Both the position numbers and the translations under genes were made by a program. This document shows positions 1 through 8,710 of a DNA stretch of 19,955 nucleotides, one piece after another (within the stretch, counting starts at the first letter, position 1; each line of letters begins with the position of its first letter). A model generated the notes under the pieces. It saw only the letters and a program-made list of their open reading frames with translations, searched no databases and was not told the origin of the DNA. Origin of the DNA: Nitrospirota bacterium (lineage in GTDB: Bacteria; Nitrospirota; Nitrospiria; Nitrospirales; NS-4); assembly GCA_005877565.1 (NCBI GenBank), contig VBOK01000185.1, positions 1 through 19,955 on the forward strand, written 5' to 3'.

Positions 1-160
1 CGTGAAGCAGACGTTCCGGGCGATGGCGCAGGGACCAGCAGCGGGTTTCACCGTCCTGACCAAGCGCCCGATCACACCGTCGGCCCAGGAATGCGCCGAG
101 AATCCCCGTGCTCGCAGTGGCAAGCTGCGGGTGCTGGCTGCGCGGGAGACCGCCGCATGA
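1..160 (+). CDS. rsmH: 16S rRNA (cytosine-1402-N4)-methyltransferase RsmH, C-terminal end only
   Basis: Only the last 53 codons are in the window, read in the frame starting at base 2. The visible tail contains KQTFRAMAQG, then VLTKRPITPS and NPRARSGKLRVLAA, which is the typical end of RsmH (MraW), the SAM-dependent enzyme that N4-methylates C1402 of 16S rRNA. The LTKRPI...E...NPRARSGKLR pattern is highly conserved in this family. Its stop TGA (158-160) overlaps the ftsL start as ATGA. The position directly before ftsL is the standard dcw arrangement. The catalytic domain lies upstream and cannot be judged. Confidence 0.93.
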   Translation, partial: VKQTFRAMAQGPAAGFTVLTKRPITPSAQECAENPRARSGKLRVLAARETAA

Positions 161-468
161 AATTCGTGGCCGGAATGGTGCTGTTAGCTCTCGCTCTTGG
201 CGCCGTGTGGGAGAAAATGGACATCTACCGGACCGGGTACGCCATTGAGCAACTCCAGGCACGGAAGAAGCAGGCGCAGCAGGAGCAGAAAATGCTGAAG
301 CTGGATCTCGCTCGGTTGACCGCGCCGGATCAGATCGAACGGGTGGCGATATCTCGGCTTGGCATGACGCGGCCCCGGTACAATCAGATCGTGCTGGTGC
401 AGGCCGTTTCGCCGCCATCGAAGAACGAGCCGGCCGGACGCGTGGTCCGGGCGTCGCATACCCAATGA
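157..468 (+). CDS. ftsL: Cell division protein FtsL
   Basis: A 103-residue bitopic membrane protein. It has a hydrophobic segment at about residues 2-18 (KFVAGMVLLALALGAVW), then a periplasmic helix rich in Q, K, E and L (about 30-60) that fits the FtsL coiled coil. A conserved-looking end follows: RVAISRLGMTRPRYNQIVLV resembles the 'A...LGM..P...Q...V' motif of FtsL/DivIC proteins. FtsL forms a complex with FtsB and FtsQ and helps activate FtsWI at the septum. I start it at ATG 157, which overlaps the rsmH stop (ATGA) and gives a normal length. An upstream in-frame ATG at 91 would lie inside rsmH and adds a non-membrane leader. Sequence conservation in FtsL is low, so the call leans on size, topology and place between rsmH and ftsI. 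Confidence 0.88.
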   Translation: MKFVAGMVLLALALGAVWEKMDIYRTGYAIEQLQARKKQAQQEQKMLKLDLARLTAPDQIERVAISRLGMTRPRYNQIVLVQAVSPPSKNEPAGRVVRASHTQ

Positions 469-487
469 GTGTGGGCCGGCGTCTGCC

Positions 488-2203
488 ATGATGGAAGAGG
501 ACGCCAGACGCTGGCGGACAGTCGCCGCGGGGATCCTGCTGGGCCTTGGCTTTCTTGTCGCCTTGGGACGACTGTTCCACTTACAGGTACTCCGCGCGGA
601 GGAGTTGGCCCAACTGGCAGGCCGCCAGTACCAGAAGATGCTTACGGTGGAGGGAGGGCGTGGCGCGATCTTCGATCGTAACGGTAAGATCTTAGCGATC
701 ACCATGGAGGTGCCATCGGTCTTCGGCGCTCCGAAATACGTGGCGGACCCCCAGGCCACAGCCGTCCGTCTCAGCCGTGTGCTCAAGGTGGACGCGCGGC
801 AACTGGAAGCCAAGTTGAAGAGCGAGCGGGACTTTGTCTGGTTGCAGCGACACCTCGTTCCCGAGCGGGCGGAGGGGCTACGGGGTCTTTCCCTCGACGG
901 CATCGGGGTAATTCCTGAAGGGCGTCGGTTCTATCCCAAAGGTGTTATGCTGTCGCACGTCCTCGGGTTTGGCGATATCGACAACCAAGGCTTGGAGGGG
1001 CTGGAGCGGCGGTACGACGCCGTGCTGCGGGGCGAGCGGGGCCGGCTGGTGGTGGAACGGGATGCTTTCGGCGGGGCCGTGTTCCCGAAGGGGCTCAATT
1101 ACGTTGCGCCGTCCCCGGGCAAGGATCTGGTCCTCACGATCGATGAGGTGATTCAATATATCGCGGAGCAGGAGCTGGCCGAGGCGGTCACGCGCACGCG
1201 GGCGGCCTCGGGCGCCGTCATCGTGGTGGAGCCGAAGACCGGCGCGATCCTGGCCATGGCGGTGCGGCCGACCTTCGATCCCAATGAGCCCAAGGCAGAT
1301 CCAAACCTGTGGCGCAACCGCGCCATTAGCGACGCGTACGAGCCTGGCTCGACGTTCAAGCTTGTGGTCGCCGCGGCGGCGCTCGAAGATAAACTGGTCT
1401 CGCCGGACGAGTTCATCTACGGCGAAAACGGCCGGTACGTCGTGGAGAACACGGTGGTTCACGATCACCACAAGAACGGGTGGATGACCTTTGCCCAAGT
1501 CCTTCAGCGGTCCAGCAACATCGGGATGATCAAAGTGGCGCAGCAACTGGCGCCGGCAAAGCTCGCCTGGTATCTCAACGCCTTCGGATTTGGTCAAAAG
1601 ACGGACGTCGATCTGACGGGAGAACAGCGGGGTCTGACCAAGGAACTCCGCGAGTGGGGCCGTCGCACGCGGGCTTCGATCGCCATGGGCCAGGAGATCG
1701 GGGTGACCCCCTTGCAGTTGGTGATGGCGGTGTCGGCCATTGCGAACGGAGGCTGGCTGATGCGGCCCTATGTGGTGTCCGAGGTCCGATTTTCAACCGG
1801 GGGAATTGTTGCTCGCTTCGAGCCGGTCGTCCGCCGCCATCCCATCTCCACGAAAACTGCCAAAACCCTGACCGAGATCATGCGCGGCGCCGTCCTGCCA
1901 GGTGGCACCGGCACGCTTGGGGCTGTGCCCGGGTACGATGTGGCCGGCAAGACGGGGACCGCGCAGAAGATCGATCCGCTCACCGGAGGCTATTCGGTGA
2001 CGCGGACGGTCAGCTCGTTCGTCGGGTTCCTGCCGGCGGACGATCCGAAGCTGGCCATCCTGGTCGTGGTGGACGAGCCGCGCACCGAGCACTGGGGAGG
2101 CACCGTGGCGGCGCCCGTCTTCCAGCGGATTGCGGCGCAGGCGGTTCGCCATCTGGGCATCGTGCCGAAGACGGCGCAAGGTCAGATTCTTGCAGCGCGA
2201 TGA
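488..2203 (+). CDS. ftsI: Septal class B penicillin-binding protein (peptidoglycan D,D-transpeptidase FtsI/PBP3)
   Basis: A 571-residue monofunctional transpeptidase that cross-links septal peptidoglycan in the periplasm. A signal anchor lies at about residues 11-31. The non-penicillin-binding 'dimer' domain follows, with the RG.I.DRNG motif at 58-66. All three transpeptidase motifs are visible: STFK (S288 nucleophile, K291), SSN (342-344) and KTGT (488-491). The protein ends about 80 residues after KTGT with no PASTA domain, as in proteobacterial-type FtsI. Met1 and Met2 (488, 491) are alternative starts; neither has a strong Shine-Dalgarno. The gene lies 19 nt after ftsL and overlaps murE by ATGA. 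It should work with FtsW, encoded further downstream. Confidence 0.96.
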   Translation: MMEEDARRWRTVAAGILLGLGFLVALGRLFHLQVLRAEELAQLAGRQYQKMLTVEGGRGAIFDRNGKILAITMEVPSVFGAPKYVADPQATAVRLSRVLKVDARQLEAKLKSERDFVWLQRHLVPERAEGLRGLSLDGIGVIPEGRRFYPKGVMLSHVLGFGDIDNQGLEGLERRYDAVLRGERGRLVVERDAFGGAVFPKGLNYVAPSPGKDLVLTIDEVIQYIAEQELAEAVTRTRAASGAVIVVEPKTGAILAMAVRPTFDPNEPKADPNLWRNRAISDAYEPGSTFKLVVAAAALEDKLVSPDEFIYGENGRYVVENTVVHDHHKNGWMTFAQVLQRSSNIGMIKVAQQLAPAKLAWYLNAFGFGQKTDVDLTGEQRGLTKELREWGRRTRASIAMGQEIGVTPLQLVMAVSAIANGGWLMRPYVVSEVRFSTGGIVARFEPVVRRHPISTKTAKTLTEIMRGAVLPGGTGTLGAVPGYDVAGKTGTAQKIDPLTGGYSVTRTVSSFVGFLPADDPKLAILVVVDEPRTEHWGGTVAAPVFQRIAAQAVRHLGIVPKTAQGQILAAR

Positions 2204-3690
2204 GACTTCTGGAATGCGCGGACGTCCTCGACGGAGTGATGATGCAGGGCAGTCTGGATCGGGAGATCACCGGACTCACGGATGATTCGCGGCGGGTGTC
2301 CCCTGGCGGGCTGTTCGTCGCGGTGAAGGGAACGCAATCGGACGGCCATCGCTTTCTTGCGCAGGCCGTCGCGGCCGGAGCCGGCGCGATCGTAGTGGAG
2401 ACGGGTCGGGTGTCCAGAGAGACGCTGGCGTCGATCGGGGTGCCTGTGGTCCAGGTTGGCGACTCGCGCCGGGCCTTGGGTCTCCTGGCAAGTCGGTTCT
2501 ATGGGGATCCGTCCCGCCGGCTGAAGATGATCGGCGTGACCGGCACCAACGGGAAGACGACGGTGACCTATCTCTGCAAGGCGATCCTGGAGGCCGTTGG
2601 CGTGCGGGTGGGACTGATCGGCACCGTGGCGTACCTATTCGGCGAGGAACGGGTGGCGGCGACCCACACGACACCGGGCGCGCCCGAGTTACAGGGCTTG
2701 CTTCGGAAAATGGTGGACGCGGGCATGCAAGCGGTGGTGATGGAGGTTTCCTCCCATGCGCTCGCGCTCGATCGGACGGCGGGATGTCAATTCGGGACAG
2801 CGGTGTTCACCAACCTGACACAGGACCACCTGGATTTCCATGCCGACATGGAAGACTACTTTCGCGCGAAGCTGCGGCTCTTCACGGATCTGGCTTCAGA
2901 GGGGCGCGCCATCGTGAACGGCGACGATCCCTATGGCGGACGCGTCGTCGAGGCAACGCGGGCCAGGGTGTGGACCTACGCCATCGATCGCCCGGCCGAT
3001 CTGCGCGCCGAAGACGTGCAGATTTCCCTGAACGGTGTGCGGTTCACGGCCCATACGCCAGCGGGATCGGTCGCTCTCCGGTCTCCACTCGTGGGCCGAC
3101 ACAACGTCCATAATATCCTGGCGGCAGTCGGAGTCGGGCGGGCGCAGGGCGTGCCGTTGGAGGCCAGTGCCGCGGGGGTCGCCGCGCTCAAGAATGTCCC
3201 AGGACGGTTCGAGCCGGTGGACGCCGGCCAGCCGTTCACGGTGGTCGTCGACTACGCCCACACCGAAGATGCGCTCTACCGGTTACTGACCACGGCCCAG
3301 ACGGTCAGAGCGGGCCGGATCATCACCGTGTTCGGCTGCGGCGGCGATCGGGATCGGGGCAAGCGGCCCAAGATGGGGCGGGTGGCCGCGCTCTACAGCG
3401 ATGTTGTGGTGGTCACGTCCGACAATCCCCGCACCGAGGATCCCGACGCCATCATCCGAGAGATTCTCCCCGGCGTGGAAGCCGGGCTGCGGGAAGTGGG
3501 GCGTGGCCGCTACCTGGTCCATGCGGATCGGCGCGCGGCGATTGCAGAGGCCATACGGCTCGCACGGCCCGGCGATCTGGTGCTGATTGCCGGGAAAGGG
3601 CATGAGGATTACCAGATTATCGGGAAGGAGAAGCACCCCTTTGATGACCGCGTGGTGGCGCGTGAGACCATTGAGGCTCTGGCCCGATGA
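2200..3690 (+). CDS. murE: UDP-MurNAc-L-Ala-D-Glu--meso-diaminopimelate ligase
   Basis: A 496-residue ATP-dependent Mur ligase that adds the third stem-peptide residue in the cytoplasm. The N-terminal UDP-binding domain has the TDDSRRV...GGLFVA pattern (27-41). The P-loop is VTGTNGKTT (113-121). The substrate-binding HTTPGAPE stretch lies near 156-163, and the FRAKLRLF segment contains the probable carbamylated lysine K224. The C-terminal domain carries DNPR (408-411), the meso-DAP specificity motif; L-lysine enzymes differ here. The ATG start overlaps the ftsI stop (ATGA), and the stop overlaps the murF start the same way. Length and motifs are complete, which makes the neighbouring MurF defect more striking. 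Confidence 0.97.
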   Translation: MRLLECADVLDGVMMQGSLDREITGLTDDSRRVSPGGLFVAVKGTQSDGHRFLAQAVAAGAGAIVVETGRVSRETLASIGVPVVQVGDSRRALGLLASRFYGDPSRRLKMIGVTGTNGKTTVTYLCKAILEAVGVRVGLIGTVAYLFGEERVAATHTTPGAPELQGLLRKMVDAGMQAVVMEVSSHALALDRTAGCQFGTAVFTNLTQDHLDFHADMEDYFRAKLRLFTDLASEGRAIVNGDDPYGGRVVEATRARVWTYAIDRPADLRAEDVQISLNGVRFTAHTPAGSVALRSPLVGRHNVHNILAAVGVGRAQGVPLEASAAGVAALKNVPGRFEPVDAGQPFTVVVDYAHTEDALYRLLTTAQTVRAGRIITVFGCGGDRDRGKRPKMGRVAALYSDVVVVTSDNPRTEDPDAIIREILPGVEAGLREVGRGRYLVHADRRAAIAEAIRLARPGDLVLIAGKGHEDYQIIGKEKHPFDDRVVARETIEALAR

Positions 3691-5099
3691 GTCTGCTGCT
3701 GCAGCCCGCGGAGTGTTCGGATCAGGAGTCGGATGACGCCGTGCCCCTGTTCACGACTGACGAAATAGTCACGATCACCGGAGGGGTCATGGCTCAGGGC
3801 TTGCCGAATGTGGCGATCCGGCGGCTCTGGACGGATTCGCGAACGCTCCGGCGCGGCGATCTGTTCGTGGCGCTGAGCGGAGCCCGCTTTGATGGCCACC
3901 AGTTCGTGGCCGACGCGCTGCGGAAGGGCGCTGTCGGGGCGATCGTGCGACGAGGGTTCGTGGGTGCGGGAGGGGCGTCTGCGGGGCCCCATCCCGCTAG
4001 AAAGACACCCGGAAAGGCGCTCCTGATAGAGGTGGAGGATCCCCTCCGCGCGTTTCAGGAACTGGCGCGCGCACACCGTCCCATCCTCGCGGAATCCTTT
4101 TCTGTGTTGAAGACGGACGGCAACCTCAACAACCACATCGGCGTGCCGCAGACCCTGCTGCGCTTGACGGCTCGTCATGAGGTGGCGGTCGTCGAGATGG
4201 GCATCAGCAGGCTGGGGGAAATGGCGCGGCTCTGCGAGATCGCCGAGCCGACCCACGGCGTGTTGACCAATATCGGCCCGACCCATCTGGAGACCCTCGG
4301 CGATCTCCGTACCGTGGCGCAGGCCAAGGGCGAGATGCTGGAGCGGCTGCCCCGGGACGGCACGGCTATCCTCAATGCCGACGACGCGTTCTTCAAGGAC
4401 CTCGCCGCACGGGTGCGGGGACAGGTGCGCTCCTTCGGATTCTCCGAGCGGGCCGACGTGCGGGCTTTGCGGGTCGAGCGGCGAGGACTGGCTTTTTCCC
4501 TCGTTCGCGTTGGCGTGCGCGGCCGCGCGCGTCCGCTCTCTGTCACGTTGGGTGTGGCCGGGGCCCACAACATTGCCAACGCCCTGGCGGCGATCGCGAC
4601 GGGGCTCGCGTTAGGCGTCGGCGAAAGCGCGATCCGCGCGGGCCTCGCCCGTTTCCGCCCGACTGCCATGCGCTCCGAGGTGCGCCGGTGGCGGGGGGTG
4701 ACGTGGCTGAATGATTGTTATAACGCGAATCCGACGTCGATGCGGGCTGCACTCCGCTGGCTGGCCGAGCTCAAGGGTGAGTTGAAGGGGAACGGACGCG
4801 CGATCGCCGTGCTGGGGGACATGCTGGAGCTGGGCGAGGGATCGGTGCGGATCCACCGGGATATCGGAGAGGAGTTGGCCCGCCAGGGGACCGACTATCT
4901 TCTGACCGTCGGGGATCTGGCGGCGGAGATTGCCGCTGGCGCGCGGGAGGCGGGGATGCCGGCGGATCGCGTGATCGTGACGCAGGAGCACGCGGCCCTC
5001 GCCGAACGACTCAAGGGCATTCTGCGCGCGGGCGATGTCGTGCTGCTCAAGGGCTCGCGGGGCGCGCGGATGGAACGCGTGCTGGAGGAGTTGACGTAA
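3687..5099 (+). CDS. murF: UDP-MurNAc-tripeptide--D-Ala-D-Ala ligase MurF, lacking the P-loop segment
   Basis: A 470-residue protein clearly of the MurF family, which adds D-Ala-D-Ala to the UDP-MurNAc-tripeptide. Visible MurF features are TDSR..RGDLFVAL (49-63), GNLNNHIGVP (145-154), AQAKGE with probable carbamylated K214, GAHNIANALAA (292-302), NDCYNANPTSM (342-352) and VLLKGSRGARME near the end. Two oddities stand out. Residues 92-105 are a 14-codon inserted repeat. The segment between ELARAHRP (ending 132) and ILAESF (starting 133) lacks about 24 residues compared with E. coli MurF. That missing segment carries the GKT P-loop, and the frame is continuous across the junction (about 4077-4085). 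As written the enzyme should not bind ATP normally, so this is a broken gene, an assembly error or a diverged protein. A GTG at 3741, preceded by AGGAG at 3724-3728, is an alternative start giving 452 residues; ATG 3687 overlaps the murE stop. Confidence 0.93.
   Translation: MSLLLQPAECSDQESDDAVPLFTTDEIVTITGGVMAQGLPNVAIRRLWTDSRTLRRGDLFVALSGARFDGHQFVADALRKGAVGAIVRRGFVGAGGASAGPHPARKTPGKALLIEVEDPLRAFQELARAHRPILAESFSVLKTDGNLNNHIGVPQTLLRLTARHEVAVVEMGISRLGEMARLCEIAEPTHGVLTNIGPTHLETLGDLRTVAQAKGEMLERLPRDGTAILNADDAFFKDLAARVRGQVRSFGFSERADVRALRVERRGLAFSLVRVGVRGRARPLSVTLGVAGAHNIANALAAIATGLALGVGESAIRAGLARFRPTAMRSEVRRWRGVTWLNDCYNANPTSMRAALRWLAELKGELKGNGRAIAVLGDMLELGEGSVRIHRDIGEELARQGTDYLLTVGDLAAEIAAGAREAGMPADRVIVTQEHAALAERLKGILRAGDVVLLKGSRGARMERVLEELT
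3960..4001 (+). repeat. 42-bp palindromic element inside murF (single copy)
   Basis: This stretch matches the unit repeated at the end of murG at 39 of 42 positions (differences at unit positions 32, 38 and 40). It is in the same orientation and the same reading frame, and encodes VGAGGASAGPHPAR (MurF residues 92-105). It sits in a linker between two strands of the N-terminal domain that is shorter in typical MurF proteins. The unit's 9-bp inverted repeat (CGGGAGGGG / CCCCTCCCG) is kept here with one mismatch. Confidence 0.85.
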
Positions 5100-6175
5100 T
5101 GCTGTACCTCTTGCTCTATCCCCTTCACACGCAGTTCTCGATCTTCAACGTCTTCCGCTACCTCAGTTTCCGGCTCATCTACGCCGCGCTCACCGCCTTT
5201 GTGCTTGTCATCGTCCTCGCGCCGCCGGTGATCCGCGCGCTGCAGAGCTACGGCGTTGGCCAGAGTATCCGCGAGGATGGCCCCAGCCGGCACCAAGGCA
5301 AGGGCGGCACACCCACCATGGGGGGCATCCTGATCCTCTTCGCGGTTCTCATGTCGACGCTCCTCTGGACCGATCTGACCAGTCGCTATGTCTGGCTGGC
5401 GATCTTCGCGATGCTCGGGTTCGGGATCGTGGGCTTCTGTGACGACTACCTCAAGACCGTCCGCGGGAAGAATCAGGGGCTGACGGCCGCGCAGAAGATC
5501 ATCGCCCAGGCCGTCGTGGCGCTCGGCATCGGGGTGCTGTTCTATGCCTTGCCGGCCTACTCCACGAAGCTCAGCGTGCCCTTCTTCAAAACCTTTTCGC
5601 CGGACATCGGGCTCTTCTACATTCCGTTCGCCGTGCTGGTCATCGTGGGCGCGTCCAACGCCGTCAACTTGACAGACGGACTGGACGGACTGGCCATCGG
5701 CCCGGTCATGGTCGCCGCCCTGGCGTACACCGTGGTGGCCTACATGTCGGGCCACAAGGTTTTCGCCGACTATCTCCTCATCCCCTACATCGAGGGCGCG
5801 GGCGAGCTGGCCATCTTCACGGCTGCCATCTTCGGAGCCAGCCTGGGCTTCCTCTGGTTCAACACCTATCCGGCGTCGGTCTTCATGGGGGACGTCGGGT
5901 CGCTGCCGTTGGGCGCCGCCCTCGGCACCGTTGCGGTGATCAGCAAGCACGAGCTGCTGCTACTGCTGGTCGGCGGCGTCTTCGTGCTCGAAGCGCTGTC
6001 GGTGATCTTTCAGGTGGCCTCGTTCAAATCACGGGGCAAGCGGGTGTTCCTCATGGCGCCCATTCATCACCATTTCGAGCTGAAAGGCTGGGAGGAGCCG
6101 AAAGTGGTGGTCCGTCTGTGGATCATCGCCGTACTGCTCGCGCTCTTCAGCCTGAGCACACTGAAGCTGCGATGA
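5099..6175 (+). CDS. mraY: Phospho-N-acetylmuramoyl-pentapeptide-transferase MraY
   Basis: A 358-residue polytopic inner-membrane enzyme that transfers phospho-MurNAc-pentapeptide to undecaprenyl phosphate, making lipid I. The size is typical and there are about ten hydrophobic segments. Signature motifs are all present: GKGGTPTMGG (67-76), CDDYLK with the catalytic-site aspartates D115 and D116, NAVNLTDGLDGLA (187-199), FMGDVGS (262-268) and PIHHHFE (321-327). The start ATG shares one base with the murF stop (TAATG). The stop overlaps the murD start as ATGA. Nothing is abnormal in the sequence. Confidence 0.98.
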   Translation: MLYLLLYPLHTQFSIFNVFRYLSFRLIYAALTAFVLVIVLAPPVIRALQSYGVGQSIREDGPSRHQGKGGTPTMGGILILFAVLMSTLLWTDLTSRYVWLAIFAMLGFGIVGFCDDYLKTVRGKNQGLTAAQKIIAQAVVALGIGVLFYALPAYSTKLSVPFFKTFSPDIGLFYIPFAVLVIVGASNAVNLTDGLDGLAIGPVMVAALAYTVVAYMSGHKVFADYLLIPYIEGAGELAIFTAAIFGASLGFLWFNTYPASVFMGDVGSLPLGAALGTVAVISKHELLLLLVGGVFVLEALSVIFQVASFKSRGKRVFLMAPIHHHFELKGWEEPKVVVRLWIIAVLLALFSLSTLKLR

Positions 6176-7560
6176 GCGTGGTCATGGGCGAACGAACGTC
6201 GGTGGAGGTAGCGGGAAAGCGGGTCGCCGTGATCGGCCTGGGGCGGAGCGGCGTCGCCGCGGTGCGGTTGCTCGGGGAGCTCGGCGCGCGCGTCGCGGTC
6301 GCAGACCAGAAGCCGCTCGCTGAGTTGGCGGCCGTGCTGGAAGGCCTGCGGGCCGGCGATCTGGAAGTCCACGGCAGCGGCGCCTACGAGCCGGCGCTAC
6401 GGGGCGCGGACCTGGTCGTGGTCAGCCCGGGTGTCCCGCTGACGCTCGAGCCGCTCCGACGCGCGCGCGCCGCCGGCGTCCGCGTGATCGGAGAACTGGA
6501 GCTCGCCACCCGGTGCCTCACCGGCAAGCTCATCGCGGTGACGGGGACGAACGGGAAGAGTACCACGGTAACCTGGATCGGCGAGGTACTGCAGCGGGCG
6601 GGCTATGAGCCCTTCGTCGGCGGCAACCTGGGGACGCCGCTGGCGGAGGCCGCGTATGCCGCCTTACACGGCAGGCGGTGGGATTTTGTGGTGGTCGAAG
6701 TGTCCAGCTTCCAACTGGAGACGATCGAAACCTTCCACCCCTGGATCGGAGCGATCCTGAACGTGACGCCCGATCATCTGGACCGCTATCCCTCCATGGA
6801 GGCATACGCCGCGGCGAAGCTCCGCATGTTCGAGAACCAGACCGCCAAGGACTATGCGGTCCTCAACGCCGATGATCCCCGGCTGGCTCGCGCCGCCGAT
6901 GGCTTTGCAGGGACCCGCGTGCTGTTCAGCCGCACGCGCGCCATCGAGCGGGGCGTGTTCGTGGAAGGGGATGCCATCATCTCCACGGTGCGAGACGGCT
7001 ACGAAGAGGTCTGCCGGGTGAGCGCCCTTCAAGTACGCGGCCCCCACAATGTCGAGAACGCGATGGCGGTCGCCGCGCTGGCCACCCTGGTCGGCTGCCC
7101 GATCGCCACCATCGGCCAAGGCCTGCGCGCGTTCCGGGGGTTGGAGCACGTGATGGAGGTCGTGCGGGTCCAGCGCGGGGTGGCGTACATCAACGATTCC
7201 AAGGGCACGAACGTGGACGCCACGATCAAGGCGCTGGAGAGTCTGCCGGCGCCCATCATCCTGATCGCCGGCGGCCGCGAGAAGGGTGGCGCGTATCCGG
7301 GACTGGCCGAAGTGGTCCGGCGCAAGGCCAAACAGGTCATCCTGCTCGGCGAGGCGCGCGCCCGCCTGCGCGAGGTCTTGGCCGGGGTCTGTCCGGTGAC
7401 GGAGGTCGGTAGCCTCGCCGAGGCGGTGCGAACGGCGGCGGCGCTGGCAGCGCCGGGCGACACGGTCCTGCTGTCCCCGGCCTGCGCCAGCTTCGACATG
7501 TTCGTGGACTATAGGGACCGCGGGCGCCGGTTCAAGGAGTACGTGCATGAGCTGGGTTGA
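6172..7560 (+). CDS. murD: UDP-N-acetylmuramoyl-L-alanine--D-glutamate ligase
   Basis: A 462-residue cytoplasmic Mur ligase that adds D-glutamate to UDP-MurNAc-L-Ala. It has the N-terminal Rossmann-like motif GLGRSG (22-27), SPGVP (85-89), P-loop VTGTNGKST (123-131), EVSSFQLE (176-183), NVTPDHLDRY (197-206) and K216, the probable carbamylated lysine. NDSKGTNVDAT and the C-terminal SPACASFDMF pattern are also seen. I start at ATG 6172, which overlaps the mraY stop; a second Met at 6184 would also leave the domain intact, and an upstream in-frame ATG at 6118 lies well inside mraY. The 3' end overlaps ftsW by 14 nt. Confidence 0.97.
   Translation: MSVVMGERTSVEVAGKRVAVIGLGRSGVAAVRLLGELGARVAVADQKPLAELAAVLEGLRAGDLEVHGSGAYEPALRGADLVVVSPGVPLTLEPLRRARAAGVRVIGELELATRCLTGKLIAVTGTNGKSTTVTWIGEVLQRAGYEPFVGGNLGTPLAEAAYAALHGRRWDFVVVEVSSFQLETIETFHPWIGAILNVTPDHLDRYPSMEAYAAAKLRMFENQTAKDYAVLNADDPRLARAADGFAGTRVLFSRTRAIERGVFVEGDAIISTVRDGYEEVCRVSALQVRGPHNVENAMAVAALATLVGCPIATIGQGLRAFRGLEHVMEVVRVQRGVAYINDSKGTNVDATIKALESLPAPIILIAGGREKGGAYPGLAEVVRRKAKQVILLGEARARLREVLAGVCPVTEVGSLAEAVRTAAALAAPGDTVLLSPACASFDMFVDYRDRGRRFKEYVHELG
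7534..7539 (+). promoter_or_regulatory. Shine-Dalgarno for ftsW inside murD
   Basis: AAGGAG lies 7 nt before ATG 7547 within the last murD codons. It favours that start over the in-frame ATG at 7571, which has no comparable site. Confidence 0.7.
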
Positions 7561-8701
7561 CCAGCAGACCATGAGCCTCCGCTGGTCTGACGCCGCGGTG
7601 GCCGAGCGCCCACGGCGCGGCGATCACACAATCCTTCTCCTGACGCTCCTTCTGGTGGCGATCGGCCTCGGCATGATCTACAGTGCGAGCGGGGTCTTGG
7701 CCGACAAACGCTTCGGCGCCCCCTCCTACTTTCTCGAGCGGCAACTGCTGTGGTGTGCCGTCGGACTGGTGGCCTTGCTGGTCGTGGCCCGGTGCGATCT
7801 TGCGACATTGCGTCGTTGGGCGGGGCCGGTCCTCCTCCTGAGCCTGCTCGGCCTCGTGCTCGTGCTGCTGCCGTCCATCGGGGTGGCGGTCAAGGGCGCG
7901 CGCCGATGGCTGCGGATCGGCGCGCTCACGCTCCAACCCTCCGAAGTGGTCAAGCTAGGCGTCGTGCTCTATCTGGCGCATTACCTGGCGAAGAAGGGGG
8001 ATCGGATCGACGACTTCTGGCGGGGCTTCGTGCCGCCGTTGGTTGTGGTCGGGCTGCTCATCGCGCTCATCGTGATCGAGCCCGATATGGGGACCGCGGC
8101 GGTGATCGGTCTGGTGACCTTGGGCTTGCTCTTCGTGGGCGGCGCGCGGCTGAGCCATCTGCTGGTGATCGCCGTGACCGCCCTGCCAATCCTGTACCTG
8201 CTCCTCATGCGGGTCGCCTACCGCCGCCAGCGCCTCCTGAGCTTCTGGGATCCGTGGAGCGATCCCACCGGGACGGGTTTCCAGGTGATCCAGTCATTTC
8301 TCGCGCTCGGGCGCGGGGGCCCTTTCGGGGTAGGGCTCGGCGAGGGGCGGCAGAAGCTGTTCTACCTTCCGGAACCACATACGGATTTCGTGCTTGCGGC
8401 GTTGGGCGAGGAGCTCGGGTTTGTCGGGACCGCCATGGTCATCCTGCTACTGGGAGCGTTCGTGGCGAAGGGCTTCTCGATCGCGTTGGAAGCGAGCGAC
8501 CCCTTCGCGCACTATATGGCCCTGGGAGTAAGTTTGCTGATCGGGTTCCACGCTTTGATCAATGTGGGGGTGATCACGGGCCTGCTGCCCACCAAGGGAT
8601 TGACGTTGCCGTTCCTGAGTTACGGAGGGTCATCTCTGGTCGTCAGCATGGTCGGGGCCGGGCTCCTCATGGCAGTCGCCCGCCACCGCCCACCGATCTA
8701 G
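7547..8701 (+). CDS. ftsW: Septal SEDS peptidoglycan glycosyltransferase FtsW
   Basis: A 384-residue polytopic membrane protein of the SEDS family (FtsW/RodA/SpoVE), which polymerises lipid II at the septum with FtsI. After a short cytoplasmic tail the first membrane helix starts near residue 28. Family motifs are KGARRW (116-121), QPSE (130-133), EPDMGTA (178-184), the extracellular segment YLPEPHTDF (273-281) containing the catalytic aspartate of SEDS enzymes (here D280), and LPFLSYGGSS (354-363). FtsW rather than RodA is inferred from its place between murD and murG. It overlaps murD by 14 nt and is followed by murG after 9 nt. Confidence 0.96.
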   Translation: MSWVDQQTMSLRWSDAAVAERPRRGDHTILLLTLLLVAIGLGMIYSASGVLADKRFGAPSYFLERQLLWCAVGLVALLVVARCDLATLRRWAGPVLLLSLLGLVLVLLPSIGVAVKGARRWLRIGALTLQPSEVVKLGVVLYLAHYLAKKGDRIDDFWRGFVPPLVVVGLLIALIVIEPDMGTAAVIGLVTLGLLFVGGARLSHLLVIAVTALPILYLLLMRVAYRRQRLLSFWDPWSDPTGTGFQVIQSFLALGRGGPFGVGLGEGRQKLFYLPEPHTDFVLAALGEELGFVGTAMVILLLGAFVAKGFSIALEASDPFAHYMALGVSLLIGFHALINVGVITGLLPTKGLTLPFLSYGGSSLVVSMVGAGLLMAVARHRPPI

Positions 8702-8710
8702 AGCCGGAGA

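Noticed and set aside
3950..4100. A frameshift or pseudogene break in murF.
   Set aside because: The reading frame is continuous with clear MurF residues on both sides of the insert and of the missing segment. It is an in-frame insertion and an in-frame deletion, not a frameshift.
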